The position numbers and the translations under genes are program-made. The notes beneath the pieces are model-generated. The model searched no databases and was not told the origin of the DNA. It saw only the letters and a list, made by a program, of their open reading frames with translations. DNA of 42,268 nucleotides from Streptomyces echinoruber (lineage in GTDB: Bacteria; Actinomycetota; Actinomycetes; Streptomycetales; Streptomycetaceae), in assembly GCF_014651135.1 (NCBI RefSeq), contig NZ_BMWH01000016.1, positions 21,830 to 64,097 on the forward strand, in the 5' to 3' direction. Positions 23,554-32,672 of the stretch are shown piece after piece. Position 1 is the first letter of the stretch, and the number at the start of each line of letters is the position of its first letter.

Positions 23554-23937
23554 GTGACTTCCACGACTTCGCAGCAGGAGCTCTTCCGCTTCCTGGAGGA
23601 CCGCTTCGCGTGCGCACTGGCCTGCACGGAGTGCGCCCGGGAGTGCGCTCTGCGCGCCAGCCTCGCGGAACCGCGCGGAGACACCGACCAGGAGCGCGTA
23701 CGACGCCAGGGGATCATGTGCGCCGAGGTGTGCGATGCCACCTGCCGGGTGCTGTCGGAGGAGAACAGCGTCGGCGAGGGGGTCGAGGACGCCATCCGCG
23801 CCCAGCTCGAGTACTGCCGGGCCGTCTCCCTGGAGAGCGCCCACGTCTTCGACGCCCGGTCCGGCGCGGAGGAGACCGCGGCCGCCTGCCGGGCCTGCGC
23901 CCGCGCCTGCTCGGACTTCCTCGCAACACTGAACTGA
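23554..23937 (+). CDS. Cys-rich four-helix-bundle copper-binding protein (DUF326/Csp-like)
   Basis: A 127-residue protein with cysteines spaced along four predicted helices: CALACTECARECALRAS, CAEVCDATC, EYCRAV and CRACARACSDF. This is the pattern of cytosolic copper-storage proteins (Csp3) and DUF326, in which helix-lining cysteines bind Cu(I). No signal peptide is seen, so it would act in the cytosol. GTG 23554 gives the family-like N-terminus (VTSTTSQQELFRFL), but has no Shine-Dalgarno; the transcript may be leaderless, or a more distant start is used. A 15-bp tandem array begins at the first base after the stop codon. Confidence 0.8.
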   Translation: MTSTTSQQELFRFLEDRFACALACTECARECALRASLAEPRGDTDQERVRRQGIMCAEVCDATCRVLSEENSVGEGVEDAIRAQLEYCRAVSLESAHVFDARSGAEETAAACRACARACSDFLATLN

Positions 23938-24042
23938 ACGACACCGGACCGAACGACGCCGGACCGGACGGCACCGGACCGTAGGGTGCCGGACCGGACG
24001 GCACTGGACCGAACGGCGTCGAACCAGAGGGCGTCGGGCCGG
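23938..24042. repeat. 15-bp tandem repeat, seven copies, directly after a stop codon
   Basis: Units begin at 23938, 23953, 23968, 23983, 23998, 24013 and 24028. The most regular are ACGACGCCGGACCGG and ACGGCACCGGACCGT; the copies diverge toward the 3' side. The array starts immediately after TGA 23935-23937 and is in frame with it, so readthrough would add TTPDR-like pentapeptides. Confidence 0.9.
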
Positions 24043-24139
24043 GGCGCCCGCGCGCCGTGCCGTACGGCGGCATCCGCGTCGCCGGGTGGCCGGCCGCCCG
24101 GCCCTGGCTGCCGTGGATCACCGCGTGCTACCAAGGACC

Positions 24140-25717
24140 ATGCCCGCACACGAGGACCCCGCCGTCCGCCGCACCTACGACGCCGTCGTGATCGGCGGCG
24201 GCCACAACGGCCTGGTCGCCGCCGCCTACCTGGCCCGCGCCGGACGCTCGGTACTGGTGCTGGAACGGCTGGAGCACACCGGTGGCGCCGCCGTGTCCAC
24301 CCGGCCCTTCCCCGGCGTCGACGCCCGCCTGTCCCGCTACTCGTACCTGGTCAGCCTGCTGCCCCGGAAGATCCTCGACGATCTCGGAGTCGAGGTGACG
24401 CTGCGCCCCCGCGCCGTCTCCTCCTACACGCCCGCCGAGCGGGCCGGGCGGCCCACCGGACTGCTGGTGGGCGGCGGGGAGCAACGCACCCGGGAGGCGT
24501 TCGCCCGGCTGACCGGCTCCGACCGCGAGTACGCGGCCTGGCGCCGTTTCCACGGCGTCACCGGCCGTGTCGCGCGGCGCGTCTTCCCCACCCTCACCGA
24601 GCCGCTGCCCACCCGCGAGGAGCTGCGCCGCCGCGTCGACGACGAGGACGCCTGGCGGATGCTGTTCGAGGAGCCGATCGGTGTGGCGATCGAGGAGCAC
24701 TTCGCCGACGACCTGGTGCGCGGCGTCGTCCTCACCGACGCCCTCATCGGCACCTTCGCCGACGCCCACGACCCGTCCCTGGTACAGAACCGCTGCTTCC
24801 TCTACCACGTCATCGGCGGCGGCACCGGCGCCTGGGACGTGCCGGTCGGCGGCATGGGCGCCCTCACCGACGCCCTGGCCGCCGCCGCGCGCCGCGCGGG
24901 CGCCGTGCTCGCCACCGGCCACGAGGCCGTCCGGCTGGACACCGACGGGCGCACCGCCGAGGTGACGTACCGGACCCGCGACGGGGAGGGGACCGTCGGC
25001 GCCCGGCACGTGCTGGTCAACGCCTCCCCGCACGAGCTGGCCGCGCTCACCGGCCAGGCGCCGCCCGAGCCCGTCGAGGGCGCCCAGTTGAAGGTGAACA
25101 TGCTGCTGAAGCGGCTGCCGCGGCTGCGCGACCCGGCCGTGGCGGCGCGGGAGGCGTTCGCCGGCACCTTCCACATCGCCGAGGGCTACGAGCAGCTCGC
25201 CGCCGCCCACGCCCGGGCGGCCTCCGGCGACCTGCCGGCCGCGCCGCCCTGCGAGATCTACTGCCACTCCCTGACCGACCCGACCATCCTCGCCCCCGAC
25301 CTGGCCGCGAGCGGCCACCACACGCTCACCCTGTTCGGCCTGCACACCCCGGCCCGGCTGTTCGCCCGTGACCACGACGCCGTCCGCGACGCACTGCTCG
25401 CGGCCACCCTGGCCCAGCTCGACGCCCACCTCGCCGAGCCGCTCGCCGACTGCCTGGCGACCGACGCCGACGGCCGCCCCTGCCTGGAGGTCAAAACCCC
25501 GCTGGATCTGGAGCGGGAGCTGCGCCTGCCCGGCGGCAACATCTTCCACCGCCCCCTGAGCTGGCCGTACGCCGACGGGCACACCGGCCGGTGGGGCGTG
25601 GAGACCCGGGACGCCAACGTGCTGCTGTGCGGGGCGGGCGCGGTGCGCGGCGGCGGCGTGAGCGGGGTGCCGGGACACAACGCGGCCATGGCCGTGCTGG
25701 AGGCGGGCACCGGCTGA
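24140..25717 (+). CDS. phytoene-desaturase-like FAD/NAD(P) oxidoreductase
   Basis: A protein of about 525 residues. The N-terminal YDAVVIGGGHNGLVAAAYLARAG (residues about 13-35) and VLVLERLEHTGGAA are the dinucleotide-binding motif of the phytoene desaturase/CrtI-like and amine-oxidase group. GGTGAWDVPVGGMGALTDAL near 230 and the C-terminal LLCGAGAVRGGGVSGVPGHNAA, which closes the FAD site, support it. The substrate is unknown; no other carotenoid gene is near, so it may belong to the broader group of CrtI-like proteins. The ATG at 24140 has AAGGA very close, so a GTG upstream (24113) or leaderless initiation remains possible. A hairpin overlaps its stop. Confidence 0.87.
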   Translation: MPAHEDPAVRRTYDAVVIGGGHNGLVAAAYLARAGRSVLVLERLEHTGGAAVSTRPFPGVDARLSRYSYLVSLLPRKILDDLGVEVTLRPRAVSSYTPAERAGRPTGLLVGGGEQRTREAFARLTGSDREYAAWRRFHGVTGRVARRVFPTLTEPLPTREELRRRVDDEDAWRMLFEEPIGVAIEEHFADDLVRGVVLTDALIGTFADAHDPSLVQNRCFLYHVIGGGTGAWDVPVGGMGALTDALAAAARRAGAVLATGHEAVRLDTDGRTAEVTYRTRDGEGTVGARHVLVNASPHELAALTGQAPPEPVEGAQLKVNMLLKRLPRLRDPAVAAREAFAGTFHIAEGYEQLAAAHARAASGDLPAAPPCEIYCHSLTDPTILAPDLAASGHHTLTLFGLHTPARLFARDHDAVRDALLAATLAQLDAHLAEPLADCLATDADGRPCLEVKTPLDLERELRLPGGNIFHRPLSWPYADGHTGRWGVETRDANVLLCGAGAVRGGGVSGVPGHNAAMAVLEAGTG

Positions 25718-25751
25718 TCCCGGGCCCGGCCGGCCGGACCCGGGATCAGCC
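25712..25751 (+). terminator. hairpin overlapping the stop codon of the oxidoreductase
   Basis: Perfect 13-bp arms, GGCTGATCCCGGG (25712-25724) and its complement (25739-25751), with a 14-nt GC-rich loop. The TGA stop lies inside the left arm. Confidence 0.8.
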
Positions 25752-25870
25752 GTCGCGCCCGGGTGTCCTGAATGCGCGGCGCCGGACGGGGCACTCCGAC
25801 AACACGGTCATCTGTACGACACGGCCGTCACCCCTCCGGGAGGGCGGCCGGCACCCCAAGGGAGGCATCC

Positions 25871-26059
25871 ATGGCCGACCTCAGCCCCATCGATCTGCAG
25901 AAGGCCCTCCACGGCATGGGCTACCCGGCCGAGAAGAAGGACCTCGTCGAGTGTGCCCGCCGCAACCACGCCGACAAGAAGGTCGTCGAGCGCCTGGACG
26001 GCCTGAAGCAGGACCACTTCGACGGTCCGAACGAGGTCCAGAAGGCCGTCTTCAGTTAG
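25871..26059 (+). CDS. DUF2795 protein
   Basis: A 62-residue protein, MADLSPIDLQKALHGMGYPA and onward, with the DUF2795 layout: a helix, YPA turn, a second helix ending in a basic stretch (HADKKVVERLDGL) and a final helix (PNEVQKAVFS). The family is a small helical protein of unknown function that is common in actinobacterial stress regions. AAGGGAGG precedes ATG. The terminal TAG is followed within 10 bp by a DevR-like box that does not seem to lead into any gene. Confidence 0.85.
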   Translation: MADLSPIDLQKALHGMGYPAEKKDLVECARRNHADKKVVERLDGLKQDHFDGPNEVQKAVFS

Positions 26060-26068
26060 TTGGTGACG

Positions 26069-26082
26069 CGGACCTTCGGCCC
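26069..26082. promoter_or_regulatory. DevR/OsdR-like box in a convergent gap
   Basis: CGGACCTTCGGCCC matches the first ctaD box at 13 of 14 positions. It lies between two convergent genes, 9 bp after DUF2795 and 80 bp before the end of the serine hydrolase. Confidence 0.45.
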
Positions 26083-26100
26083 GTGACGCGGGCCGTGGCC

Positions 26101-26154
26101 CACGTGGCTCATGCGGCCCACATGGCTCATGCGGCCTACGTGGCTCATGTGGCC
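26101..26154. repeat. 18-bp tandem repeat, three copies
   Basis: CACGTGGCTCATGCGGCC at 26101-26118 is followed by variants at 26119-26136 and 26137-26154; a degenerate copy may precede it. It lies between convergent genes and is not obviously a terminator. Confidence 0.9.
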
Positions 26155-26161
26155 CGCGTGG

Positions 26162-27940
26162 TCAGTCGGCGGACGCCGTCCAGCCCACCGCCTCGATGCG
26201 GGCCGCGTCCGCCGGACGGGCCTCGTCGAAGAGGACCGTGCCGCCCGCCTCGGCGCGCAGCGCGTCGACGTAGGCGCCGCGGCCGACGTAGAGCCGGTCG
26301 GTGGTGTACCGCCAGCGCAGCGTGAGCGCCGCCGCGGCGGGCAGGGCGGCCGTCAGCCGGTACCAGACGCGGCCCGAGAAGCCGGTGGCGGTGCCCGCCG
26401 GGTGCTGCCGCGGCTCCCCGCCCGGCCGCCCGGTGGTGAACGGCACCGGCCGCCATCCGCCGTCGCCGGCGCGGGCCTCCAGCACCAGCACGTCCGCGTC
26501 CGGCTCGGTGTCCCACCACAGCGCGCAGCGCAGCCGGGCGCCGCCGGCGGAGGTGTCCAGCGGCGGCAGGGTGAGCGTCGCGGTGGCGGCGTTCGCCGTG
26601 CCGGAGAACCAGGCGGTGCGGCCCCGCACCGGGCGGACCGGCACGGCCCGCGCGAGGCCGGTGCCGGCCGCGACCCGGGGCGCGGAGCCGGAACGCCAGG
26701 TGCGCACCGGGTGCACCGAGTTGCCGAGGAGGACGAGGAACGCGTCGGTCGTCGGGTCCAGCACCAGGCAGGTGCCGGTGAAGCCGGTGTGCCCGGCGGT
26801 GCGCGGGGTGGCCAGGGCGCCCATGTACCAGTGCTGGTACAGCTCGAAGCCGAGGCCGTGGTCGTGGCCGGGGAAGGCGGTGTTGAGGTTGGTGAACATC
26901 AGCTCCACCGACTCGGGCCGCAGGATGCGGGCACGGCCGTGGGCGCCGCCGTTGAGCAGCGTCCGGCCCAGCACCGCCAGGTCCCACGCGGTGGAGAACA
27001 CGCCGGCGTGGCCCGCGACGCCGCCGAGGGCGTGGGCGTTCTCGTCGTGCACCTCGCCCCACACCAGGCCCCGGTCCAGTCCCGACCAGGGCCTGCGGGC
27101 GTCCTCCGTGGCCGCGATCCGCGGCCGCCAGGAGGCGGGCGGGTTGTAGCGGGTGCGGTGCAGACCGAGCGGCCCGGTGATCTCCTCGTGCAGCAGGGCG
27201 TCCAGCCGCCGGCCGGTGACCCTCTCCAGCACCAGCTGGAGGGAGATCAGGTTCAGGTCCGAGTACAGGTACGCCGTGCCCGGCGGGCTGACCGGCGCCT
27301 CGTCGTAGAGGCGTTGGATCATCCCCTCGTACGTCGCCTCCTCGTACAGCGGGAGCCAGGCGCGGAACCCCGAGGTGTGCGTCAGTAATTGACGGATCGT
27401 CATGTCCTGTTTGCCGGCGCGGCCGAACTCCGGCAGGTACGAGGCGACCTCCGCCTCCAGTTCCAGCCTGCCGCGCTCGGTCTGCTGCACGGCCAGGATC
27501 GAGGTGAACAGCTTGGAGACCGAGGCGAGGTCGAAGACGGTGTCCCGGGACATCGGGATCTGCTCCTCGGGCGAGAACTCGACGCCGGTGTCGGTCGTCT
27601 CGTCGTAGGCCCGGTAGCGCACCGCCGTCCCGATCGGCTCGTGCAGGGCCACCGTGCCGCCGCGCCCGGCGAGCAGGACGGCCCCCGCGTACCAGGGGTG
27701 CTGGGGCGAGGGGCCGAGGAAGGCCCGGGCGTCGGCGACGAGTTGCCGCAGCGGACCGGGCAGGAGCCCGGCCTGCCGCGGGGTGCCGTGGCGCAGGGTG
27801 GGCCACCCGCCGCCCGCCGCGGCCGCGCGGGCCCCGGCGGCGGGCAGCGGGGCGAGCGCCAGGGCACCGCCCAGCACCAGGCCGCCCAGGTGGCGCCGGG
27901 TCAATCTGCCGGTTCCGCCGTCCTGTGCCCGCGTGCCCAT
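26162..27940 (-). CDS. Tat-exported class-C serine hydrolase with a TTA codon
   Basis: A 592-residue secreted protein. The N-terminus has RLTRRHLGG followed by a hydrophobic stretch and AAAAG, a twin-arginine signal ending near residue 45. Residues about 50-420 are the serine beta-lactamase/penicillin-binding fold: SVSK (SxxK) in FDLASVSKLF, YSDLN (YxN-like) and HTGFTG (KTG-like). The C-terminal 160 residues form an extra beta-rich domain. Class-C members of this kind act as D-alanine carboxypeptidases or esterases, or on muropeptides. GGAGG lies 7 nt before ATG. Leu185 is encoded by TTA (27386-27388), so translation should depend on the bldA tRNA. GAAAGT-type operators precede it. Confidence 0.88.
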   Translation of the reverse strand: MGTRAQDGGTGRLTRRHLGGLVLGGALALAPLPAAGARAAAAGGGWPTLRHGTPRQAGLLPGPLRQLVADARAFLGPSPQHPWYAGAVLLAGRGGTVALHEPIGTAVRYRAYDETTDTGVEFSPEEQIPMSRDTVFDLASVSKLFTSILAVQQTERGRLELEAEVASYLPEFGRAGKQDMTIRQLLTHTSGFRAWLPLYEEATYEGMIQRLYDEAPVSPPGTAYLYSDLNLISLQLVLERVTGRRLDALLHEEITGPLGLHRTRYNPPASWRPRIAATEDARRPWSGLDRGLVWGEVHDENAHALGGVAGHAGVFSTAWDLAVLGRTLLNGGAHGRARILRPESVELMFTNLNTAFPGHDHGLGFELYQHWYMGALATPRTAGHTGFTGTCLVLDPTTDAFLVLLGNSVHPVRTWRSGSAPRVAAGTGLARAVPVRPVRGRTAWFSGTANAATATLTLPPLDTSAGGARLRCALWWDTEPDADVLVLEARAGDGGWRPVPFTTGRPGGEPRQHPAGTATGFSGRVWYRLTAALPAAAALTLRWRYTTDRLYVGRGAYVDALRAEAGGTVLFDEARPADAARIEAVGWTASAD

Positions 27941-28203
27941 CGGACCCCCTCCGCCGCGCCGTCCGGAAATACCTGAGTACCTGAAAGCTGAAAGTAACTT
28001 TCCGTGCCCGCTGTGCGGAGTGAAACTTTCCTGCCGGACGGGCGGTGTGTCAACGGGTCCGGACGCTCCGCCGGAAACCCGGCGGCACGGCGGCGGCACA
28101 GCGGCGGGACGGCGGCGGAACAACCCCGCGGGACGCCCGGCGGCGCACCGGCACCGGGCTCGCGGCTCCCGGCACCGGCCGGACGCGCCGGCGCCCGGCT
28201 GCC
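27941..28203. other. divergent control region, serine hydrolase and CoA ligase
   Basis: Contains an AT-rich patch with operator-like repeats (27983-28030), then a GC-rich block of CGGCGGCAC-like repeats (28081-28122). No gene is supported. Confidence 0.6.
27983..28030. promoter_or_regulatory. GAAAGT-A-ACTTTC operator cluster
   Basis: A perfect palindrome with arms GAAAGT (27990-27995) and ACTTTC (27997-28002) around a single A stands between a half-site GAAAG at 27983 and a second palindrome GAAA-C-TTTC (28022-28030). The patch is AT-rich within very GC-rich DNA. GAAA-N-TTTC sites resemble those of RpiR-family amino-sugar/MurNAc regulators; the regulator is not in the window. Confidence 0.65.
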
Positions 28204-28232
28204 TTGACCTCCGCGTACACCGGGCCGAGGAT
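28204..28232 (+). promoter_or_regulatory. candidate vegetative promoter of the CoA ligase
   Basis: TTGACC (28204-28209) and GAGGAT (28227-28232) are separated by 17 bp. Transcription would then start at or next to ATG 28241, so the mRNA could be leaderless; alternatively GAGGAT serves as the ribosome-binding site. Confidence 0.5.
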
Positions 28233-28240
28233 CGTCTGCC

Positions 28241-29746
28241 ATGACGCCCGGACACGGCAGCACGGTCGACGGGGTACTGCGGCGCAGCGCCCGGCGCACC
28301 CCGGCACGCGTCGCCCTGGAACACGGGGAGCGGACCTGGACGTACGCGGAGCTCGACGACGCCGTCTCCCGCGCCGCGAGCGTCCTGCGCGACCAGGGAC
28401 TCGCCCCCGGCGACCGGGTCGCCGCCTACGGCCACAACTCCGACGCCTACCTGATCGCCTTCCTCGCCTGCGCCCGCGCCGGCCTGGTGCACGTGCCGGT
28501 CAACCAGCACCTCACCGGGGACGACCTCGCGTACCTCCTGCGCCAGTCCGGCAGCGCGCTCGTCCTGGCCGACCCGGCCCTGGCCGGCCGCCTCCCGGAC
28601 GGCGTGCGGACGCTGCCGCTGCGGGACGCCGGCGGCTCGCTGCTCGACCGGCTGCCCGGGGCCCGGCCGTACGACGGCGACGAACCGCGCGGCGAGGACC
28701 TGGTGCAGCTCCTGTACACGTCCGGGACCACGGCGCTGCCCAAGGGCGCGATGATGACGCACCGGGCGCTGGTGCACGAATACCTGAGCGCCATCACGGC
28801 GCTCGACCTGAGCGCCGGCGACCGGCCCGCGCACGCGCTGCCGCTGTACCACTCGGCGCAGATGCACGTCTTCCTGCTGCCCTACCTCGCCGTCGGCGCC
28901 ACCAACATCGTCCTCGACGCGCCCGACGGCGACCGGCTGTTCGACCTGATCGAGGCGGGCCGGGTGGACAGCCTGTTCGCCCCGCCCACCGTGTGGATCG
29001 CGCTCGCGGGCCGGCCCGACTTCGCCGACCGGGACCTGAGCGGGCTGCGCAAGGCGTACTACGGCGCCTCGGTCATGCCGGTGCCCGTGCTGGAGCGGCT
29101 GCGCGCGCGGCTGCCGGGGCTGGCGTTCTACAACTGCTTCGGGCAGAGCGAGATCGGCCCGCTGGCGATGGTGCTCGGACCCGACGAGCACCAGGGGCGG
29201 ATGGACTCCTGCGGCCGTCCGGTGCTGTTCGTCGACGCGCGCGTGGTCGACGAGGACGGCCGCGACGTGCCCGACGGCACACCCGGCGAGATCGTCTACC
29301 GCTCGCCGCAGCTGTGCGAGGGCTACTGGGACAAGCCGGAGCAGACCGAGGCGGCCTTCCGCGACGGCTGGTTCCGCTCCGGCGACCTCGCGGTGCGCGA
29401 CCCGCACGGCTACTACACCGTCGTCGACCGGGTGAAGGACGTCATCAACTCCGGCGGCGTCCTCGTCGCCTCCCGGCAGGTCGAGGACGCCCTCTACACG
29501 CACGAGGCGGTCGCCGAGGCCGCGGTGATCGGCCTGCCCGACGAGAAGTGGATCGAGGCGGTCACCGCGGTCGTCGTGCCGCGCGGCGAGGTCACCGAGG
29601 CCGAACTCCTCGCCCACGCCCGGAAGAGGCTGGCGCCCTTCAAGGTGCCCAAGCGGGTGCTGTTCACCGACGCGCTGCCGCGCAACGCCAGCGGCAAGAT
29701 CCTCAAGCGGGAGCTGCGCGAGCGCTACGGCGGACGGGTGCCGTAG
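28241..29746 (+). CDS. acyl-CoA synthetase (class I adenylate-forming)
   Basis: A 501-residue enzyme that activates a carboxylic acid with ATP and joins it to CoA. The A3 loop is QLLYTSGTTALPKGAMMTH (about residues 158-176), the A5 region is FYNCFGQSEIGPLAMVL, A7 is YRSGDLA-like in WFRSGDLAVRD, A8 is VVDRVKDVINSGG and the catalytic A10 lysine is in NASGKILKREL. Overall it resembles medium/long-chain acyl-CoA or fatty-acid ligases (FadD13-like) rather than 4-coumarate ligases. It converges with the phenylacetate-CoA ligase gene; the 83-bp gap holds a duplicated segment. Confidence 0.92.
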   Translation: MTPGHGSTVDGVLRRSARRTPARVALEHGERTWTYAELDDAVSRAASVLRDQGLAPGDRVAAYGHNSDAYLIAFLACARAGLVHVPVNQHLTGDDLAYLLRQSGSALVLADPALAGRLPDGVRTLPLRDAGGSLLDRLPGARPYDGDEPRGEDLVQLLYTSGTTALPKGAMMTHRALVHEYLSAITALDLSAGDRPAHALPLYHSAQMHVFLLPYLAVGATNIVLDAPDGDRLFDLIEAGRVDSLFAPPTVWIALAGRPDFADRDLSGLRKAYYGASVMPVPVLERLRARLPGLAFYNCFGQSEIGPLAMVLGPDEHQGRMDSCGRPVLFVDARVVDEDGRDVPDGTPGEIVYRSPQLCEGYWDKPEQTEAAFRDGWFRSGDLAVRDPHGYYTVVDRVKDVINSGGVLVASRQVEDALYTHEAVAEAAVIGLPDEKWIEAVTAVVVPRGEVTEAELLAHARKRLAPFKVPKRVLFTDALPRNASGKILKRELRERYGGRVP

Positions 29747-29780
29747 CGCCGGCGGGCGACCGCGACCGCCGCCCGCCGGC

Positions 29781-29827
29781 CGGCTCCCGGCAGGCCGCGG
29801 TGCTGGTCGGCTCCCGGCAGGCCGCGG
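29781..29827. repeat. two-copy direct repeat, 27-bp step
   Basis: CGGCTCCCGGCAGGCCGCGG occurs at 29781-29800 and again at 29808-29827, between convergent CoA-ligase genes. It could be a duplicated terminator segment. Confidence 0.9.
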
Positions 29828-29829
29828 CG

Positions 29830-31128
<1,299 letters not shown>

Positions 31129-31162
31129 GGCGCCTCTCTCCTCGCAAAACCACCATCCCGGG

Positions 31163-31180
31163 CGACCGATCATTCGGTCG
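31163..31180. promoter_or_regulatory. TetR/PaaR-type operator before paaK
   Basis: CGACCGA (31163-31169) and TCGGTCG (31174-31180) form a palindrome with a 4-nt spacer. Actinobacterial PaaR sites contain ACCGACCGGTCGGT-like cores; this site shares the ACCGA/TCGGT arms. It should overlap the paaK promoter. Confidence 0.6.
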
Positions 31181-31237
31181 ATCCCGCAGGGATGACTTAT
31201 CCGGGTCACGGGCCCCGGGGCAAGAGCCCGGCAGGCA

Positions 31238-31282
31238 TTTTCTGGCCGCCGGGGCGAAAATTTCTGGCCGTCGGGGCGAAAA
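31238..31282. repeat. two 22-bp direct repeats, each with inverted ends
   Basis: Each copy runs TTTTC, then CTGGCCG with a GGGGCGAAAA end. The copies lie at 31238-31260 and 31261-31282. They sit between divergent paaK and the alpha/beta hydrolase, 40-85 bp before the latter, in DNA otherwise very GC-rich. A two-site operator is possible. Confidence 0.75.
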
Positions 31283-31323
31283 ATCCCTGGCGGGCACCGC
31301 CGGGCCCGCGCCAGGATCGGCGG

Positions 31324-32190
31324 GTGCCGACGACCTTCACCGCCCCCGACGGGACCGTGCTCGCCTGCCACCTGCGCGGGCGGGGCGCGCCGCTCGTCGT
31401 CCTGCCCGGCGGGCCCATGCGGGCCTCGCGCTACCTCGGCGACCTCGGCGGGCTCACCGCCCACCGCCGCCTGGCCCTGCTGGACCTGCGCGGCACCGGC
31501 GACTCGGCGCTGCCGGCGGACCCGGCGACCTACCGCTGCGACCGGCTCGTCGACGATGTCGAGGCGCTCCGTGTCCACCTGGGCCTGGAGCGGATGGACG
31601 TGCTCGCGCACTCGGCGGGCGGCAGCCTGGCGCTGCTGTACGCGGCCCGCCACCCGCACCGCGTCTCCCGGCTGGCGCTGATCACCGCCACGCCGTGGGC
31701 GCTGGGCCGGCCGGCCACCGCGGCGGACCGCCTGGCCGCGGCGCGCCTGCGGGCCGGCGAGCCGTGGTTCGCCGCGGCCCTCCCGGCGTTCGAGGCGTGG
31801 CTCGCGGGCGACGGCGATGTCGACCCCGACGCCTTCGCGCCCTTCTTCTACGGCCGCTGGGACGAGGCGGCCCGTCGGCACAGCGCGGCCGGCGCCACCG
31901 AGTACAACGACGAGGCCGCCGACCGGTACGGCGCCGACGGCGCCTACGACCCGCCCGCCACCCGCGCCGCCCTGGCCCGCTGCACCGCCCCGGTCCTCGT
32001 CCTCGCCGGCGAACTCGACGGCGGCCCCCGGCCGGGTCTCGCCCGCGCCGCCGCCGAGGTCTTCCCGTACGCCGAGTTCGCGGTCCAGCCCGGCGCCGGG
32101 CACTACCCGTGGCTGGACGACCCCGAGTGGTTCGTACGGCGCCTCGTCGCCTTCCTCGACGGCGCCGCCCCGGCGCCGGCGGCCGGATGA
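31324..32190 (+). CDS. alpha/beta hydrolase
   Basis: A 288-residue cytosolic hydrolase. VVLPGGPM gives the oxyanion region (near residue 28), LLDLRGTGDS is typical of the proline-iminopeptidase-like branch, and the nucleophile is in DVLAHSAGGS (near residue 100). The acid is likely in VLAGELDGG and the base His in PGAGHYPWLDDPEW. The nucleophile elbow AHSAG is not the classical GGSWGS of proline iminopeptidases, so substrate is left open. It starts with GTG 31324, about 8 nt after AGGA. It is divergent from paaK. Confidence 0.87.
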   Translation: MPTTFTAPDGTVLACHLRGRGAPLVVLPGGPMRASRYLGDLGGLTAHRRLALLDLRGTGDSALPADPATYRCDRLVDDVEALRVHLGLERMDVLAHSAGGSLALLYAARHPHRVSRLALITATPWALGRPATAADRLAAARLRAGEPWFAAALPAFEAWLAGDGDVDPDAFAPFFYGRWDEAARRHSAAGATEYNDEAADRYGADGAYDPPATRAALARCTAPVLVLAGELDGGPRPGLARAAAEVFPYAEFAVQPGAGHYPWLDDPEWFVRRLVAFLDGAAPAPAAG

Positions 32191-32307
32191 CGGCGCCGGA
32201 CCCCCCCTCGGCGAAAGCCTGCCGAAGGCCCCCGTGCGCGGCCTGTCGGCGCCCCGGCCCGGTCGCTAGGCTGACCCGCGGACGACGCGACGCGAAGGAG
32301 CACGGAC

Positions 32308-32550
32308 GTGGCCGAGAGCACCATCCAGCAGCAGCCGCTCACGGGCTGGGACAAGCCGGAGCTGGACCTCAGCAACGCCGAGTGGCGCGCCGCCGGCAAG
32401 GGCCTGGGCGATGTCCAGATCGCCTTCGTCGAGGGCTTCATCGCGATGCGCAACTCCCGCCGTCCCGGCAGCCCGTCCCTGATCTTCACGCCCGCCGAGT
32501 GGGGCGCGTTCGTGTCCGGGGCCCGCGAGGGGGAGTTCGATCTCACCTGA
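32308..32550 (+). CDS. DUF397 protein
   Basis: An 80-residue protein with the DUF397 features: LSNAEWRAAGKG, VEGFIAMRNSRRPGSPSLIFTPAEWGAFVSGAREGEFD. Family members usually lie next to an XRE-type regulator, as its small antagonist or partner. Here none is adjacent, so this is an orphan copy. GTG 32308 has GAAGGAG 7 nt upstream. A hairpin with a T tract follows the stop. Confidence 0.9.
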   Translation: MAESTIQQQPLTGWDKPELDLSNAEWRAAGKGLGDVQIAFVEGFIAMRNSRRPGSPSLIFTPAEWGAFVSGAREGEFDLT

Positions 32551-32560
32551 CCCGTTCCGT

Positions 32561-32585
32561 CCCGCCCGGTGTTCCGGCGGGTTTT
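32561..32585 (+). terminator. rho-independent terminator after DUF397
   Basis: CCCGCCCGG (32561-32569) pairs with CCGGCGGG (32574-32581), with one bulge, and is followed by TTTT. A U tract is uncommon for Streptomyces terminators. Confidence 0.7.
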
Positions 32586-32672
32586 CCGGACACGCGACGA
32601 GCAGAGGCCTTTCCGGGGCCGGTCCCGCGCCGGCCTTGGAGGGGAACGTCGTGTTCCAGAGGTGAGGAACCC

